Below, in pieces: positions 47,406 to 59,600 of a DNA stretch of 64,000 nucleotides. This DNA comes from Asterias amurensis (taxonomy: Eukaryota > Echinodermata > Asteroidea > Forcipulatida > Asteriidae), in contig NC_092666.1 of assembly GCF_032118995.1 (NCBI RefSeq), positions 8,630,501 to 8,694,500 of the forward strand, read 5' to 3'. The position numbers were made by a program, and so were the translations under genes. The notes beneath the pieces were generated by a model, which searched no databases, was not told where the DNA came from, and saw only the letters and a program-made list of their open reading frames with translations. Numbering within the stretch: position 1 is the first letter of the stretch; the number at the start of each line of letters is the position of its first letter.

Positions 47406-48902
47406 CTCTTGGCTCTATAATTAGCTTGGATAACGGTGAAGCGTAAACCAGTGCTGAAAGACTGCAGTGTAATCAGACATTTCCGTTGGGGGGGGGGGGG
47501 CTGTTTAATGTAGGCCCTATTGTACCATTATTTGTGCATTTTCCAATCTCATTTGGAGGGCGAGGGTTGGGCAAGGGGTTCTGAGTGAGAGGGGGCTACT
47601 GTACCCCACTCTGGTTTACCAACTACAGAAAAACCACATAACTTGATAATAAAATGACAGGTACACAGTCCAGCGTTTCAAGGCATTTGTTCATTTAGAT
47701 TTTATTTTCTAATAATAAGCACATAATAGTAATAGAATAAATGTAATATAATTGTTACTTACATTCACAGTAGCAATGTAAATTTGACACAAGTTATAAT
47801 AATAATTGTAGGCTTACATAATTGCATTTAGTTGATTTGATTAATGTAAGTAACCCTCCTACTCTTACACTTGTTACCATTTTTCAGCGAGGACACCAAA
47901 CATTTTGAAACAGAATAAAGTCTGCATGGATTGTGGATTGTCACACAACTTCATGTACATGTACATGGTACATATATTTGTGGAGTGTGTATTCGTTCAC
48001 AACATCGTATTCAATTGCAGGCTGGCATAGTTATCAGTGGACACACTTAAATGGTCAGACAGTAGGAGGGTTGACTGTAATGTTTGCAATCATATCGCAG
48101 GCTGGCATAATTTCATTCAAATGAATGGTGAGAAAGTAGGAGGGTTAAGACACAATATACACAAAAACAAGTAGCTTTTAAATTTGGGACATAAACAATA
48201 TAAATTGATTGACCTACATTACATGTAGTGGAAGGGCTTTGGAACGGCTGAGTTTTTGCATGGTGCATGCGTGCGTGCATGCATGCACGATTCCAAGGGG
48301 TCTACATGTATTCCACAAAGAGCAACTACAAGCGCGTCTGGAAACATTGCTTTGCAGGCAGGTTACCAGTTAAAATTTAATGTGCATTGGTTTGCTAGGC
48401 AAACAAGTTACCATCTAAGATTTGATATTGGTACCCTTGGCCGAGTAAATTGTTGGCTTATTTGCTGAAAAGTATCTTTTTTTTTTTATTCTGGGGAATT
48501 TTGCGCGAAATGCATAAGTACACTCACTTGGCAGACTGGGTGTTATTTATCCTTTTTTGTCAACATAATCAAGTAGATAAAGAGATCGAAATTTAAGTCT
48601 GGGCAAAAGACATAGAAAGCCCCTTGATTTCAAACCCTTGTTCATTGCCAATTGTGTTCTCTGTAGTCTGAGCTGTGTAGTGAGATATTTGTGACATGGA
48701 GGGTGCAACATACATGAGTTCTGTTTTTACTTGGTTGTTGGACGTAATTTTTGGTCCAAATGTAGCACGATACAAAGTGAAGTCTAGTTTTGCACACTGT
48801 GTGCGCACATGCAGTTATTTTATAAACCGTAAATGTCTTTTCTAATTGCAAGTTGTCGCAAATCTCTCAATACATAGTTCTGCCTGCACAACACCTGTAT
48901 CT
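47406..48902. other. Gene-free spacer between AAR2 and CBL
   Basis: TTTATT at 47698 and nearby could be a poly(A) signal for a very long minus-strand CBL 3' UTR. The motif GCAGGCTGGCATA occurs twice (about 48018 and 48099), and AGTAGGAGGGTT also occurs twice (about 48061 and 48135), so this is a short diverged direct repeat about 75-80 bp apart. No coding frame is convincing. Confidence 0.5.
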
Positions 48903-49236
48903 TAAAGGAACACGTTGCCTCGGATCGGTCGAGTTAGTCTTTGAAAAGCGTTCTGTAACCGTTTGTTATAAAATGCATCGTAGAAAGATGTTGTAAAGTA
49001 GAATACAATGATCTACACAAATATCGACTAACACAATCGGCCATTTATGGGAGTCAAATTTACCGTGTTAGTTTGTGACGTAAAAGGAACACTGGCAATT
49101 TTGAGTGATACTTGTGTGGATCATTATATTCTACTTTAAAAACATCTTTCTAACCATATGCATTTCATAACAAACGGTTTCAAACGCTTTTGTATAGACC
49201 AACTCGTCCGATCCGAGGCAACGTGTTACTTTAATG
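48903..49236. repeat. TTAA-bordered MITE, family 3 (AGGAACACGTTGCC)
   Basis: Left TTAAAGGAACACGTTGCCTC; right AGGCAACGTGTTACTTTAA. Other copies are at 57476-57849 and 58182-58569. The right-hand half alone also occurs at 10258-10330. Confidence 0.88.
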
Positions 49237-50041
49237 AAAATAAGAAGTAAACTGTTTTAAAATTCAAATGTTGTAGAAAACAAATCAAACACCCGAAAAC
49301 CATTGTCAATTGTAATAATGATCAATAAACAAAATTATGCGTATTTGAACACAACACGTTTTGCCCACTGGGAAATTATTGGGTGAATTGCTTTGATGAT
49401 ACAAGCATGGAATTTGGCACAAAGTCCGAGTATGTCATGAGAACGATTATGTGGCAAAAGGACCTGTCCATCGTAAATTTATCCTTTGAAAATTGTTTAG
49501 GTAAAACAAAAATAAGAAATTTTTTAATTTTCAAAATGGCTACCATTGCTTGTTAGCCAAATATGTTTCTGTTGGCAAACTCTACTGTGCACAAAATTCC
49601 ATACTTGTATTATCAAAGGCACAATACCACTTTGAGAGGGCAAGGCCGATTTCACTTCCACTGGAAAATCTAAAAAGACTATTGGACACTTTTGAAGGGG
49701 CACCAAGGCCAAGACCAGGAACAATGGCATCCGTTTAACTCCAGGCCTGCATTTAGCCTGTAATTAAGATGCAAAAAGAATTTTTATAAATCATTGGAGC
49801 TCACAATAAACCAAAAGAAATAAAAAATAATTGTAAAAACAGGTTTTTTTTAAGGCATACTTTTAAATATTCTTATCAAATCTTGGAATAGAACAGTAAC
49901 TTGGCTGGCAAGCCAAAAAATATGCATCAATGATTGTTACAATCTATAAGTCTATTTTGGCCCCTTTTTCTTTTTGCAACATCTACAAAACAATGCTGTT
50001 TTCTCAGTAAGTTATAACATAATTAGTTTTGAAAATTATAG

Positions 50042-50267
50042 TAAAAGGTTTGCGGTAACACCATGTAGTAACAATCTCTAAATGAGTTGGGGTGGTTCTG
50101 AAAAGAACCCGATGGTTTCAACTCGACATTTCGATCAGTATGCTTTGATCGTCTTTTTCTTTTCTCCAGAAGATGATCAGAGCATACTGATCTAAACGTC
50201 GATCAGAACCACCCCAACTCATTTAGAGATTATCATTACAAGGTGTTACCGCAAACTTTTTACTATA
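50042..50267. repeat. Foldback element related to the hairpin at 250-393
   Basis: Arms AAAGGTTTGCGGTAACACCA and TGGTGTTACCGCAAACTTTT (one base differs), then AACTCATTTAGAGATT. The inner arms (GATCAGTATGCTTTGATCGT) form a second stem. Non-coding. Confidence 0.85.
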
Positions 50268-51380
50268 TCCTTTTTCCACCATGCAAAGTTTCCAATCCTA
50301 CCTAATTATTTTTCAGTATCTGCCACCAGTTCCACTCCCATTTCAATATTTGCCATTTTACATTATTTACATATATAGTACTAGAGCATAATTTTTTTAA
50401 GCAAACGGATCGACAAAATAACATTTAAAAAACAAAATCAAAAATACTTCTGAAAATGAGAAATATTCATAGATTAAACTAATACATGTATTTATATTTA
50501 CAATACAATGCAATAGTTTCCTTGTTTTATACAATAATTAGGAAACTATGGAACCATTTTGTTTACAAAAGACAAATGAAAAATTGTGTTTCGTTCCCGC
50601 AAGAACTGCTTCGTACTCACAAGCTACATTTGTAAGAAAAATATGACAAAAATTCAGTAATATTTCATTCAACCCCAAAAGAAAGTTTTAAACTATTTTA
50701 GGTACACAACAATTTACAATTCATATTCAATGATTTGTTTTGAGGAAACATGCAGTTAATATTTTGTGACATTCTGTGATAGTCACCCAATTATTTTGAG
50801 AAATAAAAAAAAAAAAAAAAAAATAAAAAAAACAAGCTGACAAACAACCCAAACAAATGCGACTAAGATAGGATACAACTCTAAAAGAATTAAAAAGATT
50901 ATCATAAATAATCTCCCAAAAATGTTATTCTTTGTCATTGACAAAAACCGAACTGAACTCTCCCCCTACAACCTTGTTGCTACAAACTAAACGAAAACAA
51001 ATATTTTTTCAAAACATAATTCTCATTATCTACTAAATTAAAGGTAGGAACATTGTTTGGCTTTTTGTCGACAAAATCCTGATTATGTGGGTCAAATATG
51101 AAGTTGCTTTATCAGCATGACAAAAGTTTACCATTTTATTTAATGTGGTTTTAAGATTATAAGTTCATTCGAAGAGTACAATACATATTACATTACTGCT
51201 ACACAAATTGTCAAAAAATCTGAAAATAGAAATTGCTGTAAATATTGAGAGTATAAAAAGACATAGACACTTTGTGCGAAATAACACCACGATAGCTCGA
51301 GAGAGAAACCATTTACTTTTAATAGCGCCATGGTTCAGCTGCGCCTGATTTCATTGAGGCAAACAAAGGATAAACATTGC
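50268..51380. other. AT-rich gene-free stretch
   Basis: Contains an A-run at 50807-50831. Nothing coding or clearly repeated was seen; it may be part of a long CBL 3' UTR. Confidence 0.4.
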
Positions 51381-51728
51381 TTAAAGGACCGGGGTACTTT
51401 TTGTGTAACACAAAACACAATGTCCAAATAGTTACATTAAACTTACACTGTTTTTGTGTAACACAAAACACAATGGCCAAATAGTTACATTAAACTTACA
51501 CTGTTAGAAGATAACGATATTAGTAGTTTTTGAGAAATGAGAAAGACAATGTTACAGAAATTATATCGTGACTAATTGTTATATTCATTTCTCAAAAACT
51601 ACATCACCTCAGTAAGTAATAATTTAAGGGAAGCTTTCAACCATCATTATCTTCAAACTGTGGAAGTTTAATGTAAATCTGTGGACACTGTGTTTTGTGT
51701 CGTGCAAAAAGTACCCAGACCCTTTAAG
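51381..51728. repeat. TTAA-bordered MITE, family 4 (AAAGGACCGGGGTACTTTTTG)
   Basis: TTAAAGGACCGGGGTACTTT at the left and AAAGTACCCAGACCCTTTAA at the right. The left part contains a 52-bp tandem duplication (TTTTTGTGTAACACAAAACA at about 51398 and 51450). Confidence 0.85.
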
Positions 51729-51918
51729 CCATGTCTAAATGAAGTGGCTGCGGCTTCAGCATCATATAAACAAGCATTGAAGCATAGAATGACCATAGAC
51801 ACACCCTTAGCAATAAGCCATAGCCATAACCACCAATTTAAACCCAGCCTGAGATGAGACGAGGATACTAGCTAAATGTTTCATTCAATCTTAAGGTTTT
51901 ATGACTGGTCCCCTGTAA

Positions 51919-52116
51919 GGGAGCGTCTCAAAAGTCGGCACGTTCCTAGCGCAAAAGAACGTTCCTGCGGGCATATGCCCGCAGGATCGCAACATCATGA
52001 CAAAGTATACGCGGAGCGTTCCAAAAGACCGGTCCTGTGGAACGGACAAAAGCGGCGGGGATACTCTTGCGATCCAAAAAGAACGTTCCTACCGTTCCGA
52101 CTTTTGAGACGCTCCC
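51919..52116. mobile_element. Harbinger-like MITE with TAA duplication
   Basis: GGGAGCGTCTCAAAAGTCGG at the left, its inverse CCGACTTTTGAGACGCTCCC at the right, 198 bp. The flanks are TAA on both sides (51916-51918, 52117-52119), the 3-bp TWA duplication typical of PIF/Harbinger. The core holds an inner palindrome, TGCGGGCATATGCCCGCA. Confidence 0.85.
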
Positions 52117-52539
52117 TAAGTTTGAGACTTTCTGCTTAACTCTTTCAGTGCCATGCTCAAACATGTACGATCTGTTTAATGTTTTTTGAATAAGCCAGAA
52201 ATATTGTACATGTACAGTCTTTCTTGTGACTTAAAAAGTGTCATAATTGTACATACGACCAATATGTTATCACGAGAGGGCATTATCACTAAAAAATACT
52301 ACTAACTTTGGGATGTAATAGATGTTAAACTTTGGGATGTACCTAGACATTCAAATCAGCAAGATACATTTTGTTTTGTGAGAAAGACTTGTTGAGATTT
52401 GGGTGACACATAATTTTTGAAAAACCTAAAAAAGCTGGGCATTTTAGGCTCAAAATTTAAACAAAAAGCGTGCACTGAAAGAGTTCATGTGATAAAACAT
52501 CACAGTTGCGATAACAAAAACAAATACTGTTTCTTAGAT

Positions 52540-52938
52540 TAAAGACACTGGACACTATTGGTAATTGTCAAAAACCAGTCTTCTCACTTGGTGTATCTCA
52601 ACATATGCATAAAATAACAAACCTGTGAAAATTTGAGTTCAACTGGTCATCAAAGTTATAATAATGAAAGAAAAAACACCCTTGTCACACGGAGTTGTGT
52701 GCTTTCAGATGCTTGATTCCGAGACCTCAAATTCTAAATCTGAGGTCTTGAAATCAAATTCTTGGAAAACTACTTCTTTCTCAAAAAATTACCTCATTCT
52801 CAAAAAACTTTTACTTCAGAGGGAGCCATTTCTCACAATGTTTTATACTATCAACCTCTCCCCATTACTCATTACCAAGTAAGGTTTTATGCTAATATTT
52901 ACTTTGAGTAATTACCAATAGTGTCCACTGCCTTTAAG
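52540..52938. repeat. TTAA-bordered MITE family 1, inverted copy
   Basis: TTAAAGACACTGGACACTAT at the left and ATAGTGTCCACTGCCTTTAA at the right, with a GAGACCTCAAATTCTAAATC palindrome in the middle. Confidence 0.88.
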
Positions 52939-53087
52939 AAAAGGGGTCAGACTACTTTGCCTTCGGTTTGGTTTCAAGGGGGGAGGATACAAGATTGTTG
53001 TAGAGGTCAAAGGTCACAACTTATTTCTGTATATAGCGAGGAATCTCAGTTTTCAAAATCAGAATCTGAATCAAGTTAAAATTATCC

Positions 53088-53330
53088 GTGCCCAATTTCA
53101 TAGAGCTGCTAAACACAAAAATGTGCTTAGCATGAAATATTTGCATTGATAAAAATAGGATTTCCCACCCAAATTTCTATTTGATTGTCAAGATAGGCAA
53201 TTAACAGCTGAATACCAGTAACAGGCAATATGCAACAAATGGAAATTTGGTTGGTAATCCTGTTTTAATCAAGGAATAAATTTCATGCTAAGCAAATTTT
53301 CATGCTTAGCAGCTCCATGAAATTGGGCTC
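53088..53330. repeat. Inverted-repeat element GCCCAATTTCATAGAGCTGC, copy 2
   Basis: Left GCCCAATTTCATAGAGCTGC, right GCAGCTCCATGAAATTGGGC. The inner arms carry TGCTTAGCATGAAAT. Confidence 0.88.
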
Positions 53331-54013
53331 AGATGCCTTCCTCGGTTTCTCAAATTACATACAGTTCATTGCAATGTTTAGTACCCTTGTATTTAGTTTA
53401 GAAAACATAGATATATACTATAGGAAAAGCACAGTGTGGATTATATATTTATACATATTTTTTACACGATACACAAAATGTAGTTTCGTACAGAGGAAAA
53501 AAACCCTGTACGTTTAAAGTCGACTGCCCAAACTGAGTTTCTCTGTCGTTTTCAGTTTCATGTAAAACTATACTTACATTCTTGTATTATACTTGTATTT
53601 TTTTTTGTACGTCAAAGTGCTTAGTGTGCATTAATGCAGCATTTATTGCAAATTAAATAATTCACAATAAAATCTTAAGTAAACTTTACACAATTTTCTT
53701 AATTGTCCACAGCTCCTCTTAACAAAATGAGAGATGAAACAGGCAAAATAAACAAATACTATTTACATATCAACTTGAAGTGTGATTATCTGGGTAAAAT
53801 AATAACTTTGTTTCACTAATACTTCCTACTAATTCTTCTAAGGACTCTGTGAAGAAAATAATAAACGAAAACGACAAGAGTTTTCTAGAGCTCGCAATTA
53901 ACACTGTATCAACAGTGACCGCAGACCTGAGGCCAGGGATTTTAGTATTGGGCCAGTAAACTAATGACCAGACAAGTCCAGCAGTCTTGTTTTTTAATTG
54001 TAGAGTAGTATCT
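53331..54013. other. AT-rich gene-free stretch
   Basis: No coding frame or defined repeat ends were recognised. Confidence 0.4.
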
Positions 54014-54391
54014 GGGGTGTCGTGGCCGAGTGGATAAGAGCACCGAACTCAAGCTCTGATGCTTCTGTTCAGCAGAGTGTGGGTTCGAATCCCGGTCGTG
54101 ACACTTGTGTCCCTGACCAAGACACTTAACCAGTTAACTAAAATTGCTTGTCTCCACCCAGGGGTAAACGGGTACCTGTGAGGGAAGAGATGGTTCATGT
54201 GATTCTTTTAGCGGAGTAGCGCATAAGTTATAGTGAGCACAGGCTGTATACTCCCCAGGGAGCTGAGATGGTTTAAGGAATGATTTAAGGCCCAGTGACC
54301 AGGGGTAATTATGTCGGAAGCGCTTTGAGACACCCCTCGGGCATGAAAAGCGCTATATAAAAACAGGTTATTATTACTATTATTATTATTA
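54014..54391 (+). repeat. tRNA-derived SINE, well preserved
   Basis: The head resembles a class II tRNA (Leu/Ser-like): A box TGGCCGAGTGG (54023-54033) and B box GGTTCGAATCC (54082-54092), with GTGTCGTGG paired to CGGTCGTGACAC. The body includes GGGGTAAACGGGTACCTGTG and AAGCGCTTTGAGACACCCCT, and the tail is a TTA/ATT microsatellite. RNA polymerase III transcription would start at the left. Confidence 0.9.
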
Positions 54392-54479
54392 GTTTTTTAA
54401 ATTCTGATCTGTATTGAAGTTTACACAACCATAGTACAAAAAATGACAGGAATCTTCTCTTAATGTTTGTTCAAACAAA

Positions 54480-54795
54480 GACAAGTTTTCATTTGATTTG
54501 ATTGATTAGATTTATTCTGGTGTGGTTGTGAAGCCAAGGACTATCAGAAAAGCCATTTTCATCACTATACCAGCCAAGAACCCAATGGAGAGAAGACAAG
54601 GAAGGAAGTTTCAGTTTAAGGTGGGAGGAAAACTCCAGAGAAATATTCCAGGGAAAACCCACACAGTCGTATAAGAACTGAAACCCGATCCATGTAGTGC
54701 CCTCGGCGTGATTCAAACCGGGGTCCTAGAGGTACTAGAAGGGGAGGAAAGATAATAATAATAATAATGACCTCTTCTATAGCGCCAGTATCCAC
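54480..54795 (-). repeat. Second tRNA-headed SINE family, copy 1
   Basis: On the minus strand a B box, GGTTTGAATCA (54709-54719), precedes GGGTTTTCCCTGGAATATTT and GTTTTCCTCCCACCTTAAAC, as in the copy at 60480-60790. An A-rich or TCAAATCAAATG-like tail lies at the left end. Confidence 0.75.
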
Positions 54796-55375
54796 ACAAA
54801 AAGTGCTCATGGCGCTTGCTTCAATAAAAACGTTCCCCCTTGGTTTTTCTCCAGCATTGCAAAGATCCAGCAGTGCAAAGATACCACAACGCAAACCAGA
54901 CCACCAGTTTATAAGTAAAAGTAAAAATCTTGCAGACTTTTTCTTCTTCTCATTTTGGTTCTGGTCCTTACCTTGAAAAAAAAAAATAATTCTGGCCCAA
55001 TATTCGAACATTCTGCGCTACAAGCCATTTGGTCTTGTGGATTTTCATCCCAAACTCAAGCCCTGCATACGATACACAAATCCATTTAAGGATTCAAATT
55101 GATTTTTTTTTTCATTTACACGGAAAGCGCAGCACTAAGTCAGAACCTAACTATGACCTATACTTTGACCTCTGACCTCAAGGTCAGGATCACAGACTTT
55201 ATCTACCACCCATAGAGGCCAGCCTCCAGGTTGACTGCATAGTACTGTAATGTACTAAGACTGAATTGATCTTTTTTTAAACATTCTAACAAACACACAT
55301 TTTTTAGTGTCTTGTATATTGTGGAGAGACAAAAAAAAACACTTTTGTAAAATACCAAAGAAATAGTACACAGGA

Positions 55376-56290
55376 GAACGCTGAGCTAAATTGTCATCTG
55401 CGTCTGCTGTACACGCCCTCTATGTCAGCTGTAGACATGGAGTATCAATATAGAAATAGAACACAGAGAACGCTGAGCTCAATTGTCATCTGTGTCTGCT
55501 GTGCACGCCCTCTATGTCAGCTGTAGACATGGAGTATCAATATAGAAATAGAACATAGAGAATGCTTAGCTCAATTGTCATCTGTGTCTGCTGTGAACGC
55601 CCTCTATGTCAGCTGTGGACATAGAGTATCAATATAGAAATAGAACACAGAGAACGCTGAGCTCAATTGCCGTCTGTGTCTGCTGTGCACGCCCTCTATG
55701 TCAGCTGTGTACATGGAGTATCAATATAGAAATAGAACATAGAGAATGCTTAGCTCAATTGTCATCTGTGTCTGCTGTGAACGCCCTCTATGTCAGCTGT
55801 GGACATAGAGTATCAATATAGAAATAGAACACAGAGAACGCTGAGCTCAATTGTCATCTGTGTCTGCTGTGCACGCCCTCTATGTCAGCTGTGTACATGG
55901 AGTATCAATATAGAAATAGAACACAGAGAATACTTAGCTCAATTGTCATCTGTGTCTGCTGTACACGCCCTCTATGTCAGCTGTGTACATGGAGTATCAA
56001 TATAGAAATAGAACATAGAGAATGCTGAGCTCAATTGTCATCTGTGTCTGCTGTGCACGCCCTCTATCTCAGCTGTGTACATGGAGTATCAATATAGAAA
56101 TAGAACACAGAGAATACTTAGCTCAATTGTCATCTGTGTCTGCTGTACACGCCCTCTATGTCAGCTGTGTACATGGAGTATCAATATAGAAATAGAACAT
56201 AGAGAATGCTGAGCTCAAATGCTGTCTGTGTCTGCTGTGCATGCCCTCTATGTCAGCTGTGGACATAGAGTTTCAAAAGTCTTTACTCCA
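55376..56290. repeat. 92-bp minisatellite with 184-bp higher-order period
   Basis: About ten copies of a unit containing GCTCAATTGTCATCTGTGTC and CACGCCCTCTATGTCAGCTG. Two unit types alternate in the middle of the array (GAACGCTGAG with GTGCACGCC, and GAATGCTTAG with GTGAACGCC), so positions 184 bp apart are closer than neighbours. Flanked by plain AT-rich DNA. Confidence 0.95.
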
Positions 56291-56605
56291 AAAATTCCAT
56301 TTAAAATATAAAAGGCTGTTTTTGTCTCGATTTGAAAAATTCCAGTAACATGTAAAAAAAACGAAATCGTTTGCGCAAATCTAGGCTTTTTTTAAACTGA
56401 GTGTTACTTGCTTTATAATGACCCTTTGCATATGACGTCACAAGCCCACACAACAGCGCCCTCATCGAGGTCAATGAAGAGCTATTATTGGCTAAGAGTC
56501 AGGAGTCCTGTGCGCAGCGCGTACACGTTTCCATTGTTTGACAGCAACGATGGCGGTCAATGCAGGGGGTTATTGGTTCTTGCCTGTATTATGCTGAGCT
56601 AAGAT

Positions 56606-59600
56606 TTACATGGAGCTGGCCGGAGCTGAGAAACCTTGAAGAATCTTCCGGGCCATCTTGAGGTCATTTTGAGAGATGTCAAGAGCTTTAGCGATATCCT
56701 CTTTCCTAAACCCTTCTAGGACCAGCGTTCCGATCATCCCTTCCAGGCTGTTGGGATCGGGGCTGCTGACCTTCGTTGGCTGGAGCATTCCATTTGTTGG
56801 TGGGGAGGGTGCTTGTCGTTGGCTGAAAGAATGCGAGTCGGCTGCCGGAGGGCGGGGCTGGGTCGGAAGGGGTGGAGCATGACTAGATTGCTGTGGAAAG
56901 AATAGGGCCAAGATTAATATCTTATTATGGGTAGGCAGTGCATGGCAATACACTGCAGAGGCATAGTCATTCCAGCACCGGGGGTGGATTTCACAAAGAG
57001 TTGAAGCCATTGGACACTTTCGGTAAACAGTATTGTCCAAAGGCCCACACTTCGTGTATCACAACTTATATATAAAATAACAAAGCTGTGAAAATTTAGG
57101 CTCAATCGGTCATCTGAGTCGGGAGAAAATAACGGGGAAACCCACCCTTGTTTCCGCACGTTTCGCCGTGTCATGACATGCGTTTCAAATAAATCCGTAA
57201 TTCTCGATATCGAGAATTGATATTGTTTTAATGTTTTCTCAAAAAGTAAAGCATTTCATGGAATAATATTTCAAGAGAAGTCTTTCACCATTACCGTCTG
57301 TAAACCCTGTAAGTTATTTGTAAATCTGTGAACTTTTAGTTTGTTTTTTCTGTTCCGAAAGTGTCCAATGGCTTTAAGACTAGTCTTATCTTGAGTTAGG
57401 ACGAGTTACGCGTCCTATAACTTTCTAGGACTAGCCTTAAGTTTTTAATATCCTATGACTAGTCCTAAGTTAAAGGAACACGCTGCCTTGGATCGGTCGA
57501 GTTGGTCTTTGAAAAGCGTTTGTAACCGTTTTTTTTTATAAAATGCATATGGGTAGAAAGATAATGTAAAAGTAGAATACAATGATCCACACAAACATGC
57601 CTCGAAATTGCAGGGTTTTCCTTTTACCTCGTGGAACACGGTTGGCCATTTATGGGAGTCAAATTTTGGACTCCCATAAATGACCGACCGTGTTAGTTCG
57701 CACAGTAAAAGGAAAACCACGCAATTTCGAGGCAAACTTGTGTGGACCATTGTATTCTACTTTTAAAACATCTTTCTAACCATATGCATTTTATTACAAA
57801 CGCTTTTTATAGACCAACTCGTCCGATCCAAGGCAACAGGTTCCTTTAAGACTAGTCCTAACTCTTTGTGAAATTGACCCCAGGTTGGTCAAGATCTAGA
57901 GGACATCTTGAATTGAGCAAATGGCTTCACTAAGAAAGGTGAAACCTAGCAGACTCTGGAACCTAGCTAGGAAGCGTGGACATTGGAGATCGACGCGACG
58001 GACCCCAGCTGTCTATGCAAAGTAAGTGAGTAATTGCATAGTGAGATAAATTCATCAATGTAGATTTGGTTTGCGGTAACACTATGTGTATATATCGTCT
58101 TTGTCGTGTAGAATTTGATCTCCGCTTGTGTTGCTTTTTGTATTACTTATTACTGCGACCGCAGAATACATTTCAGAGTTAAAGGAACACGTTGCCTTGG
58201 ATCGGACGAGTTGGTCAAAACAAAAGCGTTTGTAACCGTTTTTTTATAAAATGCATATGGTTGGAATGATGTTTTAAAAGTAGAATACAATGATCCACAC
58301 AAGTTTGCCTCGAAATTGCGTGGTTTTCCTTCTACTGTGCGAACTAACATGGTCGGCCATTTATGGTAGTCAAAATTTTGACCCCCATAAATGGCCGACG
58401 TGTTAGTCGACGAGGTAAAAGGAAAACCTTGCAATTTCGAGGCATGTTTGTGTGGATCATTGTATTCTACTTTTACAACATCTTTCTACCAATATGCATT
58501 TTATAAAAAACGGTTACAAACGCTTTTCAAAGACCAACTCGACCGATCCAAGGCAACGTGTTCCTTTAAGAGGACTACTTAGTTCTGAAACAAACTGTCC
58601 TGCTTATTACAAGTACAACCTTTGGAGACAGGAACTCAGCAGGGACAACTACCTTCACTATATTCAAGATAACAGGCATGATATTCGGCACATGGAAAAA
58701 AGTGGGAAGAGTTTATGGAGTACAAGGGCTGACGTTCAGTACAGGCTTGATTAAGGGAATCAATGTGTGATGAAGAGGTTTTCAACTAGTGGTTTAATCC
58801 CAACGAGGCCTGGTTCTTGATAATTTTACCGAGACAAAGTCGAGGTAAATTATCAAGAACCAGGCCTCGGCTGGCTTAAACCACTAGTTGAAAACCGATT
58901 CAATACACTTTGATTCCCATTCATAAATAACATTTCGATCAAAAAAAACCAACACTTACATGTATGATCAAAAGGTAAAATAAATGCAAAAATTATAATT
59001 CTTCAATGATTTCCTTCAACACAACACCCCTCCAGCATCTATGAAATGGTAAGTCCCAGTCAAGGCCCTCGGGTAAACAACTCCTTATAAGGGAATGCTG
59101 TGCGCGTCGCGCGTATCGGGTGATGTGGCACAACTGTTTCAGCCCTTGCTCTCGACCAATAGGAATGAAGAAACTGTCTTAAAAGCACAGGTGCAAGTTC
59201 GCTTGTCATGCCTATGTTTCAACACTTTTTACTGGCCATAAACAAAGGTTTATACACATCCACGTGACGCGCTCTCCACCAATAGGAATAGCGAAACTGT
59301 CCGAGGTATTTATGAATGTACTTTTAAGGCTACTTAAATAAATAAAAATCCAGATGGCTCAAAAGTTAAAATCAGATTAAAGTAGGAAGAGTATCATGCC
59401 TAAGATCTATATTCAAGATTATTAATCAATTTCTGTTTTCTTTTCTGTGTTAAAGCCGTTGGACACTTTCGGTAAACAGTGTTGTCCAAGGCCCACACTT
59501 TGTGTACCACAACTTCTATATTAAATAACAAACCTGGGAAAATTTAGGCTCAATCGGTCATCGGAGTCGGGAGAAAACAACGGAAAAACCCACCCTTGTT

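Noticed and set aside
49550..49738. 62-residue ORF with a Pro/Arg-rich end
   Set aside because: No splice context, no similarity recognised, and it lies in AT-rich gene-free DNA.
54014..54100. Functional tRNA gene
   Set aside because: A and B boxes are present, but the head is followed by a SINE body and tail and related copies occur at other sites.
55606..56005. Two 71-residue ORFs 184 bp apart
   Set aside because: By-products of the 92-bp minisatellite.
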